DNA of 64,000 bases from Hyphomicrobiaceae bacterium (GCA_028066055.1 JALCBY010000002.1:139026-203025); one strand, 5' to 3'. Counted from the stretch's first letter, positions 44,890-54,165 are shown. A program made the numbers and translations. The notes: generated by a model from the letters alone, not told the origin.

Positions 44890-45319
44890 GCCCGAGCTCG
44901 AGCAACTCGGACCGCATTTCCGGAGACAACCGGTCCATGTCTTCCGTCAGTGACCCCAGATCTTTCGGAATATCTTCCGCGTGCAAATACCGCCATCCCT
45001 GAAACGCCCGCCTCGGACGGGGCCGCGTCGGCACCAGCTTCGAATCGAGAACGATATCGCAACGCCGAATGCCGTCGTCACCTCTCACCTCACGCAGATC
45101 AACGATCTGCTGGCGCACCTGAACGACGCCTTTGATGACCCAGTAGAGCGAGCCGCCATCCAGCACGTCGTCACGCCGGCGCGGCATCTGCCGGGTCCGG
45201 TGAAACAGCTCCGGCTTTTGGCCGTCCTTCTTCTGTTGCGCCAGACGAAAGGCCTGGCGTTCCTGTAAATGCGCAACGCTGTCAATGCCCACGCACAGTT
45301 TGATGAGATGGACGCTCAC
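44882..45319 (-). CDS. DUF1489 family protein
   Basis: GTG at 45319 follows AGGA and gives 145 residues. The family signatures are HLIKLCVGIDSVAHL at the N-terminus, DVLDGGSLYWVIKGVVQVRQ near 53-72, and RPRRAFQGWRYLHAEDIPKDL near 100. This alphaproteobacterial family has unknown function; its compact basic fold may bind RNA, but that is a guess. It converges on panC with an eight-base overlap. Confidence 0.88.
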   Translation of the reverse strand: MSVHLIKLCVGIDSVAHLQERQAFRLAQQKKDGQKPELFHRTRQMPRRRDDVLDGGSLYWVIKGVVQVRQQIVDLREVRGDDGIRRCDIVLDSKLVPTRPRPRRAFQGWRYLHAEDIPKDLGSLTEDMDRLSPEMRSELLELGLI

Positions 45320-45613
45320 CTGTTTCCTGTCCTTGGTGCCCGTTTCGCTTCACACTCCCGCGGCAAACCTGCGGGCGATCACTCCTGTAACCATGCCTCC
45401 CTTGGTACAAACTGAGAGCGGATTGAGCAAACGGGACCGGCAAACTTCCCACAGCATCCTCACAAGCGGGCGCAAACGAGACATCTTCTGTTGTGCAAAC
45501 GGACAACTCCTGTGCCGGATGCTCCGTGAACCTACGCTTTCCCTAAGCGGCCGTATTCGCTATATCCCTCAACCAGAAGATGTCCTGCGCAACGCGCGCC
45601 CCGTGAGACCGTA

Positions 45614-46159
45614 ATGGCCCAACCACAACTTGATCAACTGCTCCGCGCCGCCGCCGGCGGCGATCAGGATGCATTCAAGGCCATTTATGACGCAACAAGT
45701 GCGAAACTGTTTGGCGTTGCTGTTCGTATCCTGAAAAGAAGCGATCTGGCGGAAGATGTGATTCAGGACGCTTATTTGAAGATCTGGGACGCAGCACCGA
45801 GCTACAGCCCCGATATCGGCTCGCCGATGAGTTGGATGGTGGCGATTACGCGAAACCGCGCCATCGACGTGTTGCGCAAGCGTACCGAGATCGGAGTCGA
45901 CGATCAGAGCGAGGTTATTGAACAGGAAGACGAGACACCCGATCCATACGAATTGACGGCGCAAAGCCGGGATTTGAAGGCATTGCTGGGCTGTATGGAG
46001 ATGCTTAATCCCGATCAAAGACAATGCCTGCTGTTGGCCTATTATTACGGCTATACGCATGAGGAAATCTCCGACCGCATGTCGACACCGGTCGGTACGG
46101 TCAAAAGCTGGATCAGACGGTCTCTCGCACGTGTGAAGAAATGCTTGGATAATGGCTAA
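45614..46159 (+). CDS. ECF RNA polymerase sigma factor, SigK-type
   Basis: The 181-residue product has region 2 (LAEDVIQDAYLKIWDAAPSY and PMSWMVAITRNRAIDVLRKR) and region 4 (RQCLLLAYYYGYTHEEISDRMSTPVGTVKSWIRRSL). The next gene is an RskA-like anti-sigma factor overlapping by eight bases. A GTGAACC at about 45525 and CGTATTC near 45552 are a possible autoregulatory ECF promoter, but the spacing is long. Confidence 0.93.
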   Translation: MAQPQLDQLLRAAAGGDQDAFKAIYDATSAKLFGVAVRILKRSDLAEDVIQDAYLKIWDAAPSYSPDIGSPMSWMVAITRNRAIDVLRKRTEIGVDDQSEVIEQEDETPDPYELTAQSRDLKALLGCMEMLNPDQRQCLLLAYYYGYTHEEISDRMSTPVGTVKSWIRRSLARVKKCLDNG

Positions 46160-46895
46160 GCGCGATCTCGACATATTTGCGGGCGAATACGCCCTTGGCA
46201 CCCTTGACGCCGAAGAGCGCGCCGAGGCGGAACGTCTGTTGCAATCGGACGCCGGGTTCGCGCGCCATGTACGTGATTGGGAGCGGCGGCTCTCACCGCT
46301 TTCGGAAGCCGGTGAAGCGGTTCAGCCACCCGCGTCCGCATGGGGGCGCATTGCTTCTGCGATTTCGACAGGCACCGTTGCGGCAAGCAATCCCTTGTCC
46401 GAACTCGCCGGTCAACTGGTCGAACTGAAGCGAAGCCTTTCGATATGGCGTTACGCAACGATGACCGCCATGGCGGCGGCTCTCGCCCTTGCCGTCGTGT
46501 GGCTCGGCGGGCTCCAGTCGCCGTTTCAGCCACCCGCCGCACCGGAAGAACGCTACGTCGCTATGCTGAAGAGCGATGACGGCAAGATGGGTTTCGTGGT
46601 CACGATGAATATGGATGGCAAGCAGTTTGCCATCAAACCGGTTGCGGCCAAACAGCCGGAGGGGCACAGCTACGAGCTTTGGGCCATCATGAAGGACAAG
46701 AAACAGCCGATGACCCTCGGCCTTGTCCAAACCAGTGCATACGCCATGATGGACGCGCCGCCGGTGCTCGACAGCAAGGAACTCGACAAGGGCGTTGAGC
46801 TTGCCATCAGCATGGAGCCGATGGGCGGTGCGCCCAAAGGCCAGCCCATGGGGCCGGTCATGTATGCCGGGCTGCTGGTCAAGGCGACTCCCTAA
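46152..46895 (+). CDS. Anti-sigma factor, RskA-type
   Basis: The 247-residue protein has an N-terminal anti-sigma domain in the cytoplasm (LDIFAGEYALGTLDAEERAEAERLL). A single membrane segment follows near residues 98-117 (YATMTAMAAALALAVVWLGG), then an RskA extracytoplasmic domain (VTMNMDGKQFAIKPVAAKQPEGHSYELWAI in pieces). This layout is that of anti-SigK regulators, which release sigma after regulated proteolysis. It overlaps its partner sigma gene and is likely co-transcribed. Confidence 0.92.
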   Translation: MAKRDLDIFAGEYALGTLDAEERAEAERLLQSDAGFARHVRDWERRLSPLSEAGEAVQPPASAWGRIASAISTGTVAASNPLSELAGQLVELKRSLSIWRYATMTAMAAALALAVVWLGGLQSPFQPPAAPEERYVAMLKSDDGKMGFVVTMNMDGKQFAIKPVAAKQPEGHSYELWAIMKDKKQPMTLGLVQTSAYAMMDAPPVLDSKELDKGVELAISMEPMGGAPKGQPMGPVMYAGLLVKATP

Positions 46896-46923
46896 TCTCC
46901 GCTCCAGGCACTAAGAAGGCGGA

Positions 46924-47784
46924 ATGACCAGTACATACCGCCTGTCGCTCGCGCTGCCGGTAACGTTCGCATTGCTGTGGGCGTCGTCTTATGTGACCTC
47001 GCGCATCGGCCTCGACGATATCTCTCCGCTCCTGTTCGTCGCCATACGCCTTGTGATGGCCGCGCCGGTCATGTTGCTGCTCTGTGTGACGATCATGCGT
47101 GAAGCCGTTCCAGCAATCGGGCACTGGCCGCATCTGCTGGTCGGGGGCGCTCTGGTTCACGGCGTCACGCTCTGCGCCGCGCACGTCGCCCTTCAGACGC
47201 TGGACGCCGCGCCGCTTGCGCTGGTCCACGCCTTTCACCCTGTCCTCACAGCAGCGCTCGCGGTTCCGCTTCTGAAGGAACGGTTCACTGCACGTCAATG
47301 GATCGGCATGGGCCTCGGGCTCATCGGCGTCCTTCTCGTCTTCCCATTGGCCACCGCGGACAGCAAAGTCGTTGCAATGGTTCTATTGAGCCTGTTCGGC
47401 CTCACCGGCGGCACGCTTTACCTGAAACGATTCTCGCCGCAGGTGGGGCCCTTTTCAGCAACCGCGGTGCAGTTCGTCGGCGGCGCCGTCCTTTCAGTAT
47501 TGGCTGTCGTGCTTCTCGAGAATCCGGTTGCCGACTGGACGCCTTCACTGATTGCCGTAATGGCTTGGAATACCGCTCTGATTTCGATTGTCGGGATGAC
47601 GATCTACAGCTTGATGCTGATGCGAGGCGAAGCCGGACGCGCGGCTTCGGCGTTCTTTATCGTGCCGGGGTCAGCCGCGCTCATGGGCTGGATCTTCCTC
47701 AACCAAACCCTGAGCGTGATCGGCTTGGCCGGTCTTCTTCTAGCAAGTTTTGGCGTTTGGCTCGTGTGGCGGCGGCAGGCCTAG
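46924..47784 (+). CDS. EamA-family (DMT) transporter
   Basis: The 286-residue integral membrane protein has ten predicted helices in two EamA repeats, near residues 7-140 and 150-280. It shows SYVTSRIGLDDISPLLFVAIRLVMA at the start of the first, and SKVVAMVLLSLFGLTGGTLYLKRF at the start of the second. The family exports metabolites and amino acids. It follows the anti-sigma gene by 29 bases and might be within its regulon; that is inference. Confidence 0.9.
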   Translation: MTSTYRLSLALPVTFALLWASSYVTSRIGLDDISPLLFVAIRLVMAAPVMLLLCVTIMREAVPAIGHWPHLLVGGALVHGVTLCAAHVALQTLDAAPLALVHAFHPVLTAALAVPLLKERFTARQWIGMGLGLIGVLLVFPLATADSKVVAMVLLSLFGLTGGTLYLKRFSPQVGPFSATAVQFVGGAVLSVLAVVLLENPVADWTPSLIAVMAWNTALISIVGMTIYSLMLMRGEAGRAASAFFIVPGSAALMGWIFLNQTLSVIGLAGLLLASFGVWLVWRRQA

Positions 47785-47805
47785 AATAGGATGCCACCTC
47801 TTGCG

Positions 47806-48204
47806 CTATTCCGGCATCTCAACGGGACCGTTTGCCTTTTTCCATCCTGAAAAGCCGGATTCGATATGTGCCGCGGGCTTCAATCCCATCCGTTGCGCAA
47901 CCTCCGTGGCGAGCGCGGAACGCCATCCGGAAGCGCAGTGGAAGACGAACTTCTTATCTGCCGCGAAGATGTCTTTGTGATACGGGCTCGCCGGATCGAT
48001 CCAGAATTCGAGCATACCGCGCGGGCAATGAAACGAGCCGGGAATCCTGCCGTCACGGTGCAACTCGCGAACATCCCTGATGTCCACGATAACCACATTG
48101 TCGTCGCCATGCATCGCGATCGCATCTTCGGCAGAGATTTCCTCGATGACCTTCTTTGCGTCTTCAACCAGCTGCTTGACCGGGGTCGTGATGTCCTGCG
48201 GCAT
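47806..48204 (-). CDS. Rhodanese-domain protein
   Basis: The 132-residue product is one rhodanese domain with the active-site loop FHCASGWRSALAT (catalytic cysteine near residue 90). It begins with a short helix and VVIVDIRDVRELHRDGRIPGSFHCPRG. It may transfer sulfane sulfur or act in redox signalling. It is 16 bases downstream of the YdcF-like gene on the same strand. Confidence 0.9.
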   Translation of the reverse strand: MPQDITTPVKQLVEDAKKVIEEISAEDAIAMHGDDNVVIVDIRDVRELHRDGRIPGSFHCPRGMLEFWIDPASPYHKDIFAADKKFVFHCASGWRSALATEVAQRMGLKPAAHIESGFSGWKKANGPVEMPE

Positions 48205-48219
48205 ACCGCGATGTCTCCT

Positions 48220-49032
48220 CTACAACTGCTTCTGCTCAGGGGCGGGAAACGGCACCTGTGTCCGGCCTGTTAGCCAATACACCAGAAGTCCGATCCATTC
48301 GCGCATGGCCAGATCCATTCTGCGCCAGCCTTCCGACGGTCGGTGAAAGAACAACCAGATATCGGTCTTGCCGCGCGTTCGATAATCGACTGGCCAGGGT
48401 TCGACCTTCACACCTGCCGTACGGAAGACGCCGATGGCGCGCGGCATGTGGCTCGCCGACGTAATCAGCAGCCAGCGCTCATTCTTGTCCTTGCCCATGA
48501 GCTCGGCGCTGTATTTCGCGTTCTGAAACGTATTCTTGGCCCGAGTCTCAAGCACAAACCGGTCAGGCTGGATACCGAGGCTCTGGAGAAGATCTGCCGC
48601 CCCCTCAGCTTCGCTCTCCTTAGCCTTGAGGAAGGCGCTCGACTCACCCGTCAGCACGATCTTTGCGTTCGGGAACCGCCTCGCCAGGGCCGCCGCCTCG
48701 ACAAGACGCTCGCCCGCCTCGTTGAGCGTGATGACGTTTCGGCTTCCTGACACCGACATGTTCTGGACGCCGCCTAGGACGATGATCCCGTCGACCGGCC
48801 CGCCACCAGTCAGGTCGGTTCGCGAAAACCGTTCTTCAAGCGGCAGAATGAGCGCGTGCCCGGCCGGCGAAAGCCCGATCACCACAAGCAGGATACCTGC
48901 CAGCAATACAATCCTGCGCCCGGCGCGAGCCCAACGGCTCCACAGCATCGCCGTGCCGACCAGAAGCAGAATGAGCACCGCGCTGGAGGGCTGGAGCACG
49001 TACCAGAGGATTTTTGAAAGATAGAAGAACAC
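48220..49032 (-). CDS. YdcF-like DUF218 protein
   Basis: The 270-residue protein has two N-terminal membrane helices (about 10-30 and 41-58) and then a DUF218 domain. That domain carries VDGIIVLGGVQN near residue 83, ARRFPNAKIVLTGESSA and WLLITSASHMPRAIGVF. DUF218 proteins such as ElyC and SanA are linked to envelope polysaccharide synthesis. The start at 49032 is the first methionine. Confidence 0.88.
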   Translation of the reverse strand: MFFYLSKILWYVLQPSSAVLILLLVGTAMLWSRWARAGRRIVLLAGILLVVIGLSPAGHALILPLEERFSRTDLTGGGPVDGIIVLGGVQNMSVSGSRNVITLNEAGERLVEAAALARRFPNAKIVLTGESSAFLKAKESEAEGAADLLQSLGIQPDRFVLETRAKNTFQNAKYSAELMGKDKNERWLLITSASHMPRAIGVFRTAGVKVEPWPVDYRTRGKTDIWLFFHRPSEGWRRMDLAMREWIGLLVYWLTGRTQVPFPAPEQKQL

Positions 49033-49101
49033 GATGCAGGCACACTCTCACGATGGATAGGTTGCTGTCCTTGTTTTTTATCAAACTTCCGATGAGCAGC
49101 G

Positions 49102-49545
49102 TTAGGCCCGTTCGCGTGCGCGTTTCTCGGCCTCGCGCTTCAGCATCCGGTTCATGGCGACAAAGCCTGTCTCGAGGGCCTTTTGCTGACGCCGGTACAT
49201 TGCCTGGCCGAGAGGTCCCTTGAAAGCCTCAAAATTTTCGAAGCGGCATCGGCCAACATCCTCCGGCACAACACGAAAACCGTGCTCGGTATCAAACAGG
49301 CCCATGAATTTCCTGAGCCGCCACCGGAACTCGCGCCCGTCATCGACATCCACGATTTCAGGTTCAAAGGACGCCGGTTTGCCGCCCGGCGCCGCGATGG
49401 TCACGCGGATCGAATTTCCAGGCGCCAGACCGCCAGCCACTTTCATGACCGGGTTCCAATCTGCCCAGCCGTCCAGATCGCTGATCACCTCCCAGACGAC
49501 TTCGGCAGGCGCACCAATTCCAATTTCCGTGTGCAAAGTCTTCAA
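49102..49545 (-). CDS. SRPBCC (START-like) family protein
   Basis: From TTG at 49545, preceded by GGAG, the product has 147 residues. It matches SRPBCC ligand-binding folds: LHTEIGIGAPAEVVWEVISDLDGWADWNPVM at the start (in pieces) and FENFEAFKGPLGQAMYRRQQKALETGF at the end. A GTG at 49677 would add about 44 poorly conserved residues and overlap the upstream gene by 28 bases. I prefer the shorter form. Its ligand is unknown. Confidence 0.8.
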   Translation of the reverse strand: MKTLHTEIGIGAPAEVVWEVISDLDGWADWNPVMKVAGGLAPGNSIRVTIAAPGGKPASFEPEIVDVDDGREFRWRLRKFMGLFDTEHGFRVVPEDVGRCRFENFEAFKGPLGQAMYRRQQKALETGFVAMNRMLKREAEKRARERA

Positions 49546-49649
49546 AACGTCGCGCTCCGTTTGTGACTCACGGCGCAGATGGTACTCCGCGCCGTCCGGC
49601 AGCACAGTAGCGCCAGCGCCTTTCCTCCACAACTTCAGCCCGTTCGAAG

Positions 49650-50174
49650 TCAGAGTTTTCCAAGTGCATCGCGCCACGCGCGCAGTTGCAGAACCCGGGA
49701 CGCCTTGAGCTTGATCGTGCAGGCCGGACCGGCAAAATCCGCCATATCCTTTGCAAAGAACGCGTAGGGAAGCCGGCAGTCATCGGACTGGTAGCGGACC
49801 CACAAGGACTGCGAATTCTGCAGAGCCTCGCGCTGCTCTGCCGTAAGCAATTTTTTCAGCAGACCGTATTCCTTCTGGACAAGCTGGCTCCACAGCACGA
49901 ACTCGCGCTCGTCGCACTCCATCTGGTCTTCGCGATAGGCGTTGTCGGACTTTGCCTTGCACGGCCCCGTCACCCGACCGATACAAGCGCGGCCATCTCG
50001 CCCCGATGCGCGTTCGCCGTCGACGCATGTTGAAATGATGGCATTTGTCGTATCGGGGTCGGCGCCGGCGGCGGGATTTTGCCAGGCAACGAACAGGACC
50101 ACCATCACCAAGGAAACGGCACGGGAAAACCGGAGGCATCCGCAAATCGCGCGCTTCATATGTTTCAGTGTCAT
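49650..50174 (-). CDS. LprI/DUF1311-like secreted protein
   Basis: ATG at 50174 follows AGGAG and gives 174 residues with a signal peptide of about 38 residues. The DUF1311 (LprI lysozyme-inhibitor-like) core has CVDGERASGRDGRACIGRV, KAKSDNAYREDQMECDEREFVLW and a C-terminal SQSLWVRYQSDDCRLPY motif with paired cysteines. Such proteins may protect against lysozyme, but most are uncharacterised. Confidence 0.85.
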   Translation of the reverse strand: MTLKHMKRAICGCLRFSRAVSLVMVVLFVAWQNPAAGADPDTTNAIISTCVDGERASGRDGRACIGRVTGPCKAKSDNAYREDQMECDEREFVLWSQLVQKEYGLLKKLLTAEQREALQNSQSLWVRYQSDDCRLPYAFFAKDMADFAGPACTIKLKASRVLQLRAWRDALGKL

Positions 50175-50285
50175 GGGTCGCTCCTGCGCCGGTCGTGGAT
50201 CGGGCATCACTATACGGTCAGGCCACAGACCTTCCTCAATCACGACATGTTCAATCCTGCTTGAACGTGAATTGCGACGCGGGCG

Positions 50286-51032
50286 CTATCGATATTCCGG
50301 GTTGGGATGGTCGAACCTGCAACCCGCATCCCATTCCGAGCGTTGATTGCCGTGTGCGGGAATACCGCCTTCATCGCGCAGGATGCGTGCGAGATGCATC
50401 AGGTTCCATGTCATGAATGTCGTGTTGCGCTGAGTAAAGTCATTCTCCGGTCCGCCCGATCCGGGATCGAGATAAGACGGTCCCGGTCCCGCTTCCCCCA
50501 GCCAGCCGGCATCGGCTTGAGGGGGAATGACGCATCCAAGATGGGAGAGCGAGTACAGGATGTTCATGGAACAATGCTTCGCGCCGTCCTCATTGCCCGT
50601 GATCAGGCATCCGCCAACCTTGCCGTAGTAGGCGTATTGCCCCTTTTCGTTAAGGTCGCCGGACGATGCATAAAGCCGCTCGATCACCTGCGTGCAGACA
50701 GACGACTTCTCTCCGAGCCATATGGGCGACCCGATGATCAGAATGTCGGCGGCCTTGACTTTCTCATAGATCTCCGGCCAATCGTCCGTCGCCCATCCAT
50801 GCTCCTTCATGTCCGGATAGACGCCGAATGCGAGGTCGTAGTCGACCGGCCGGATGTCCGTCGTTTCGACGCCGTTTTTCTCGAGTATCGCCTTCGACAC
50901 CTCGATCAGGCCGTTTGTGTGCGACAGCTCGGGCGATTTCTTGAGCGTGCAATTCAGAAAAAGGGCCTTGAGCCCGGAAAAATCCCATTTCGACTGGCTG
51001 CAGAGGGATTCCTGTTTTTCACTCAGTGTCAT
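50286..51032 (-). CDS. NADPH-dependent FMN reductase / flavodoxin-fold protein
   Basis: From ATG at 51032 the product has 248 residues. The flavodoxin-like fold has LKALFLNCTLKKSPELSHT near residue 20 for FMN phosphate binding, DILIIGSPIWLGEKSS near 107, and a GCLITGNEDGAKHCSM motif. The flavin-binding layout is that of NADPH-dependent FMN reductases or NAD(P)H quinone oxidoreductases. Upstream in-frame ATGs exist. Confidence 0.85.
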   Translation of the reverse strand: MTLSEKQESLCSQSKWDFSGLKALFLNCTLKKSPELSHTNGLIEVSKAILEKNGVETTDIRPVDYDLAFGVYPDMKEHGWATDDWPEIYEKVKAADILIIGSPIWLGEKSSVCTQVIERLYASSGDLNEKGQYAYYGKVGGCLITGNEDGAKHCSMNILYSLSHLGCVIPPQADAGWLGEAGPGPSYLDPGSGGPENDFTQRNTTFMTWNLMHLARILRDEGGIPAHGNQRSEWDAGCRFDHPNPEYR

Positions 51033-51121
51033 AGGCGACATCCTTTCGTCCGGATTCAAACCACGGAAGCATAATTCGACAATGTGTCGGCACTATTCGG
51101 AGCCGCGGGGCGTTCCGGCGT

Positions 51122-52504
51122 TCACACCAGCCAGATCGCGGCAAGCCCCAGAAACGCGAAAAAGCCGACCACATCAGTAACGGTTGTAACAAAGGCTCCG
51201 GATGCGACAGCCGGATCGATATCCAGCGCATCGAGAGCCATGGGAATGAGGATGCCGAACAGGCCCGCCACAATGAGATTGATGATCATGGCGGTGCCGA
51301 TCACAAGACCCAGCGTGTCGCTGCCGAACCAGAAGAACGCGACGGCTCCCATGATCACGGCGAACAGCAACCCGTTGAGCAGTCCGACCAGCGTCTCGCG
51401 CAGGATCACGCGCATCGCGTTGACACGACCCAGCTCCCGGGTGGCGAGAGCCCGCACGGCGACCGTCATGGATTGCGTGCCGGCGTTGCCGCCCATGGAC
51501 GCGACGATCGGCATCAGGATCGCGAGTGCAACCATCTGTTTGAGCGTCGCGCCGAACAGGCTGATCACCCATGACGCCAGAACGGCCGTCCCCAGATTGA
51601 CCGTCAGCCAGACGAAACGGTTTCGCGTGGTGCGCAACACCGTGTCGGATATGGATTCGTCGCCCACGCCACCGAGCCGGTGGATATCCTCCTCCGCCTC
51701 CTCCGTGATGACTTCCATGATGTCGTCGGCGGTGATTACGCCGAGAAGCCGTCCGTCATCGTCCACGACCGGGGCGGAAATCAAATCATACCGCTCGAAT
51801 TCGAGCGCAACCTCCTCCTGATCCTCTTCCGCCGTGACCTGGTGCAGGTCTTCATCGGCAATGTCCTTGATGGCCACAGGCCGCTTGGTTCTCAGAATCC
51901 TGTCCAACGGCACCCGGCCCACGAGATGGTGCGCCGGGTCCACCACCCAGATGAAGGAAAAGGTGTTGGGCAGGTCCTCGTCTTCGCGCATATAATCGAT
52001 GGTCTGGCCCACCGACCAGAAGGGCGGAACGGAGATGTAATCCGTCTGCATGAGACGGCCCGCGGAATCTTCGGGGAAGTCGAGCGCGCGCTGGAGGACC
52101 ACGCGTTCCGGGCGCGGCAGTTTCGCGAGGATTTCGCTCTGCTCGCTCTCGTCCAGGTCCTCAAGCAGATAAACCGCGTCGTCCGATTCGAGCTCGCGCA
52201 CCGCTTCGGCGACCTGTTCGTTCGGCATCGCCTCCAGAACCTGATCGCGGACGGGCTCTTCCAGTTCGCTCAGGGTCTCCGGACTGAAATCCTCACCCAG
52301 CGCATCAATCAGCTGCTCGCGCTGTTCCTGGCGGAGAAGCTCGATGAGATCCGCGAGATCGGCTTCGTGGATATTTCCGGCGAGTTTGCGAACCTCGTCG
52401 GCCTTGCCCGCATCCAGCGCATCCTCGACCGCATGAACGAACTCTGGAAGGAGCGCGCCTTCCTCGTCGCGAATTTCCATTTCCGCTGCAGCATTTTGCG
52501 TCAT
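51122..52504 (-). CDS. mgtE: Magnesium transporter MgtE
   Basis: The 460-residue protein has an N-terminal MgtE-N superhelical domain, two CBS domains near residues 140-265 (YISVPPFWSVGQTIDYM, LLGVITADDIMEVITE) and a C-terminal channel of five helices. The pore signature is PIVASMGGNAGTQSMTVAVRALA near residue 340. MgtE is a Mg2+-gated channel for Mg2+ uptake. There is no obvious leader riboswitch upstream. It is divergent from the secreted deacetylase gene. Confidence 0.95.
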   Translation of the reverse strand: MTQNAAAEMEIRDEEGALLPEFVHAVEDALDAGKADEVRKLAGNIHEADLADLIELLRQEQREQLIDALGEDFSPETLSELEEPVRDQVLEAMPNEQVAEAVRELESDDAVYLLEDLDESEQSEILAKLPRPERVVLQRALDFPEDSAGRLMQTDYISVPPFWSVGQTIDYMREDEDLPNTFSFIWVVDPAHHLVGRVPLDRILRTKRPVAIKDIADEDLHQVTAEEDQEEVALEFERYDLISAPVVDDDGRLLGVITADDIMEVITEEAEEDIHRLGGVGDESISDTVLRTTRNRFVWLTVNLGTAVLASWVISLFGATLKQMVALAILMPIVASMGGNAGTQSMTVAVRALATRELGRVNAMRVILRETLVGLLNGLLFAVIMGAVAFFWFGSDTLGLVIGTAMIINLIVAGLFGILIPMALDALDIDPAVASGAFVTTVTDVVGFFAFLGLAAIWLV

Positions 52505-52671
52505 TCAGATCCAGGATCCTGTTTCTAACGGTTAAGTGTTGCAGAAGCGAAACAGTTACAAAGGATTCGTCACGTACCCGCGGAACGTGGCCGTATTAAC
52601 TCTTGTTTTCGTAATTTCTCCAGTCAAAATATTTCCTTCAGTTTGCGTATCCCGGCCACCAGGGGGGTGTA

Positions 52672-53535
52672 ATGCGTTATAGGGTGGCTAGCTTTTCCAT
52701 GTGTGCGCTTGCGTTTCTGAGCGTACATCCTGCAACTGCTAGCGAATGTGTTTACGGCGGGAACGTTCTCGGCGTCTCACGCGTGCTTCATGTCGATACA
52801 TCCGACGGCCCGCAGTTCGGCACGTTGCAGTATGAGCAAACCCTCGACCTTGAGCCGAACGAAGTCGTCCTGACATTCGACGACGGCCCTCACCCCTATA
52901 CGACCCAACGGGTGCTTGAGGCCCTGGCAAAGGAATGTGTGAAAGCCACCTTCTTTCCCGTCGGTGCGCACGCGGAGAGGCATCCAGAGATCCTTCAGTC
53001 CATCGCCGATGAAGGCCACACCATCGGCGCCCACACATGGTCGCACCGGAATATCAGGCGCCTTTCAAAGGCACACGCGGCAAAACAGATCGAAAGAGGA
53101 TTTCGTGCGGTCAGCGCCGCCGTGGATATCCAGATTGCACCTTTCTTCCGATTTCCCGGCCTGAACGACAGCAAGGCGATGAGCACTTACGCCGGGCGGC
53201 AGGGATACGCCGTGTTTTCCATCGACGTGAATTCTGATGACTGGCGCGGGATCGGCCCGCGGACGATCATCCGCCGGACGATGGCAAGGCTTAAGCGCCA
53301 GAAAGGTGGAATCATCCTGTTCCACGACACCAAGTATGCTACGGCGGCAGCGCTTCCGGCTTTCCTCAAGCTGCTGAAACGGGATGGCTACAGGATCGTT
53401 CACATCGTGCCGAAGCAGACCTACGATTCGCTGCTGAGCGCGAAAGCAGGGCGACCCGAAGCAGCCACGCTCGCCGACCTTGCCGGTCCGGGCAAGCCCG
53501 AGAGCAACAACAAAGTCCGTACGGTTCAGCGCTAG
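52672..53535 (+). CDS. Secreted polysaccharide deacetylase (NodB domain)
   Basis: The ATG at 52672 follows AGGGGGG. The 287-residue product has a signal peptide ending near ATA (residue 23). The NodB motifs are VVLTFDDGPHPYTTQ near residue 65 (first aspartate), HTWSHRNI near 122 and a C-terminal ILFHDTK with metal histidine. Such enzymes remove N- or O-acetyl groups from envelope polysaccharides. It is divergent from mgtE. Confidence 0.88.
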   Translation: MRYRVASFSMCALAFLSVHPATASECVYGGNVLGVSRVLHVDTSDGPQFGTLQYEQTLDLEPNEVVLTFDDGPHPYTTQRVLEALAKECVKATFFPVGAHAERHPEILQSIADEGHTIGAHTWSHRNIRRLSKAHAAKQIERGFRAVSAAVDIQIAPFFRFPGLNDSKAMSTYAGRQGYAVFSIDVNSDDWRGIGPRTIIRRTMARLKRQKGGIILFHDTKYATAAALPAFLKLLKRDGYRIVHIVPKQTYDSLLSAKAGRPEAATLADLAGPGKPESNNKVRTVQR

Positions 53536-53589
53536 ACGGTCCCATCCGCGCAACATTTTCACGGCGGTTCAAACCAGAATTTTGGGAAA

Positions 53590-53675
53590 TGGTGCGGCCG
53601 AGAGGAATCGAACCTCCACGGGCAAAGCCCACAGCGCCCTCAACGCTGCGCGTCTACCAGTTCCGCCACGGCCGC
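53590..53675 (-). tRNA. tRNA-Leu (anticodon GAG)
   Basis: The minus strand folds as a class II tRNA of 86 bases including an encoded CCA end. The acceptor stem is GCGGCCG/CGGCCGC, the D arm TGGCGGAACTGGTAGACGCG, the anticodon stem CAGCG/CGCTG with loop TTGAGGG giving anticodon GAG, then a variable arm and GGTTCGATTCC in the T arm. The long variable arm confirms leucine. Confidence 0.96.
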
Positions 53676-53782
53676 ACTGGTTGAAGCTCGCCGTCGGCGA
53701 GCCGCCGTCCCATGTAGCAAACCACGCCTGAGCGAGCAAGCACCACTACACCCGCTTCCGATTCGCCGAACGGGGAGATTCT

Positions 53783-54019
53783 TCAGGAGTTCTTGGCTGC
53801 GATCTTACTGGTGATGGTCACGGCGATCTTGTCGCCCTTCACGACAACGTCGCCGGTTGCAATTGGCGTGTTGTTGGCGAGAATCTGAACCTGCTCGTTG
53901 GCAAGGGTTTCAAGCTCGATAACGGCGCCCCGCCCCATTTTGAGCAGGTGATTCACCGGCATCGTCGAATCGCCGAGCACGACGGTTAGTTCTATCGGTA
54001 CGGTATTGATTGAATCCAT
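53783..54019 (-). CDS. Single SpoA-domain protein, FliN-like
   Basis: The 78-residue product is a complete SpoA domain and nothing else. TVPIELTVVLGDSTMPVNHLLKMGRGAVIELE is the first half in pieces and NNTPIATGDVVVKGDKIAVTIT the second. FliN uses such a domain in the flagellar switch complex, while SctQ uses it in type III secretion. Here there are no flagellar or secretion neighbours, so it is an orphan. A role in the motor or an unrelated complex cannot be decided from sequence. Confidence 0.8.
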   Translation of the reverse strand: MDSINTVPIELTVVLGDSTMPVNHLLKMGRGAVIELETLANEQVQILANNTPIATGDVVVKGDKIAVTITSKIAAKNS

Positions 54020-54165
54020 TGCGCGTCACAAACTCTTCTTTGCCTGCCTGTCTGTGCACAGGTGAGCTGACGCGAAGCACAAAACGGCTCGTCCTGATAA
54101 CATCCACTTTTCACGATTGAGGTTACTGCTTGGTAAAGCCGCAAAAAATTTGTTCCGGGACTGCG

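Noticed and set aside
52505-52671. Mg2+ riboswitch leader for mgtE
   Set aside because: The spacer between mgtE and the deacetylase gene is short and shows no matching structure.
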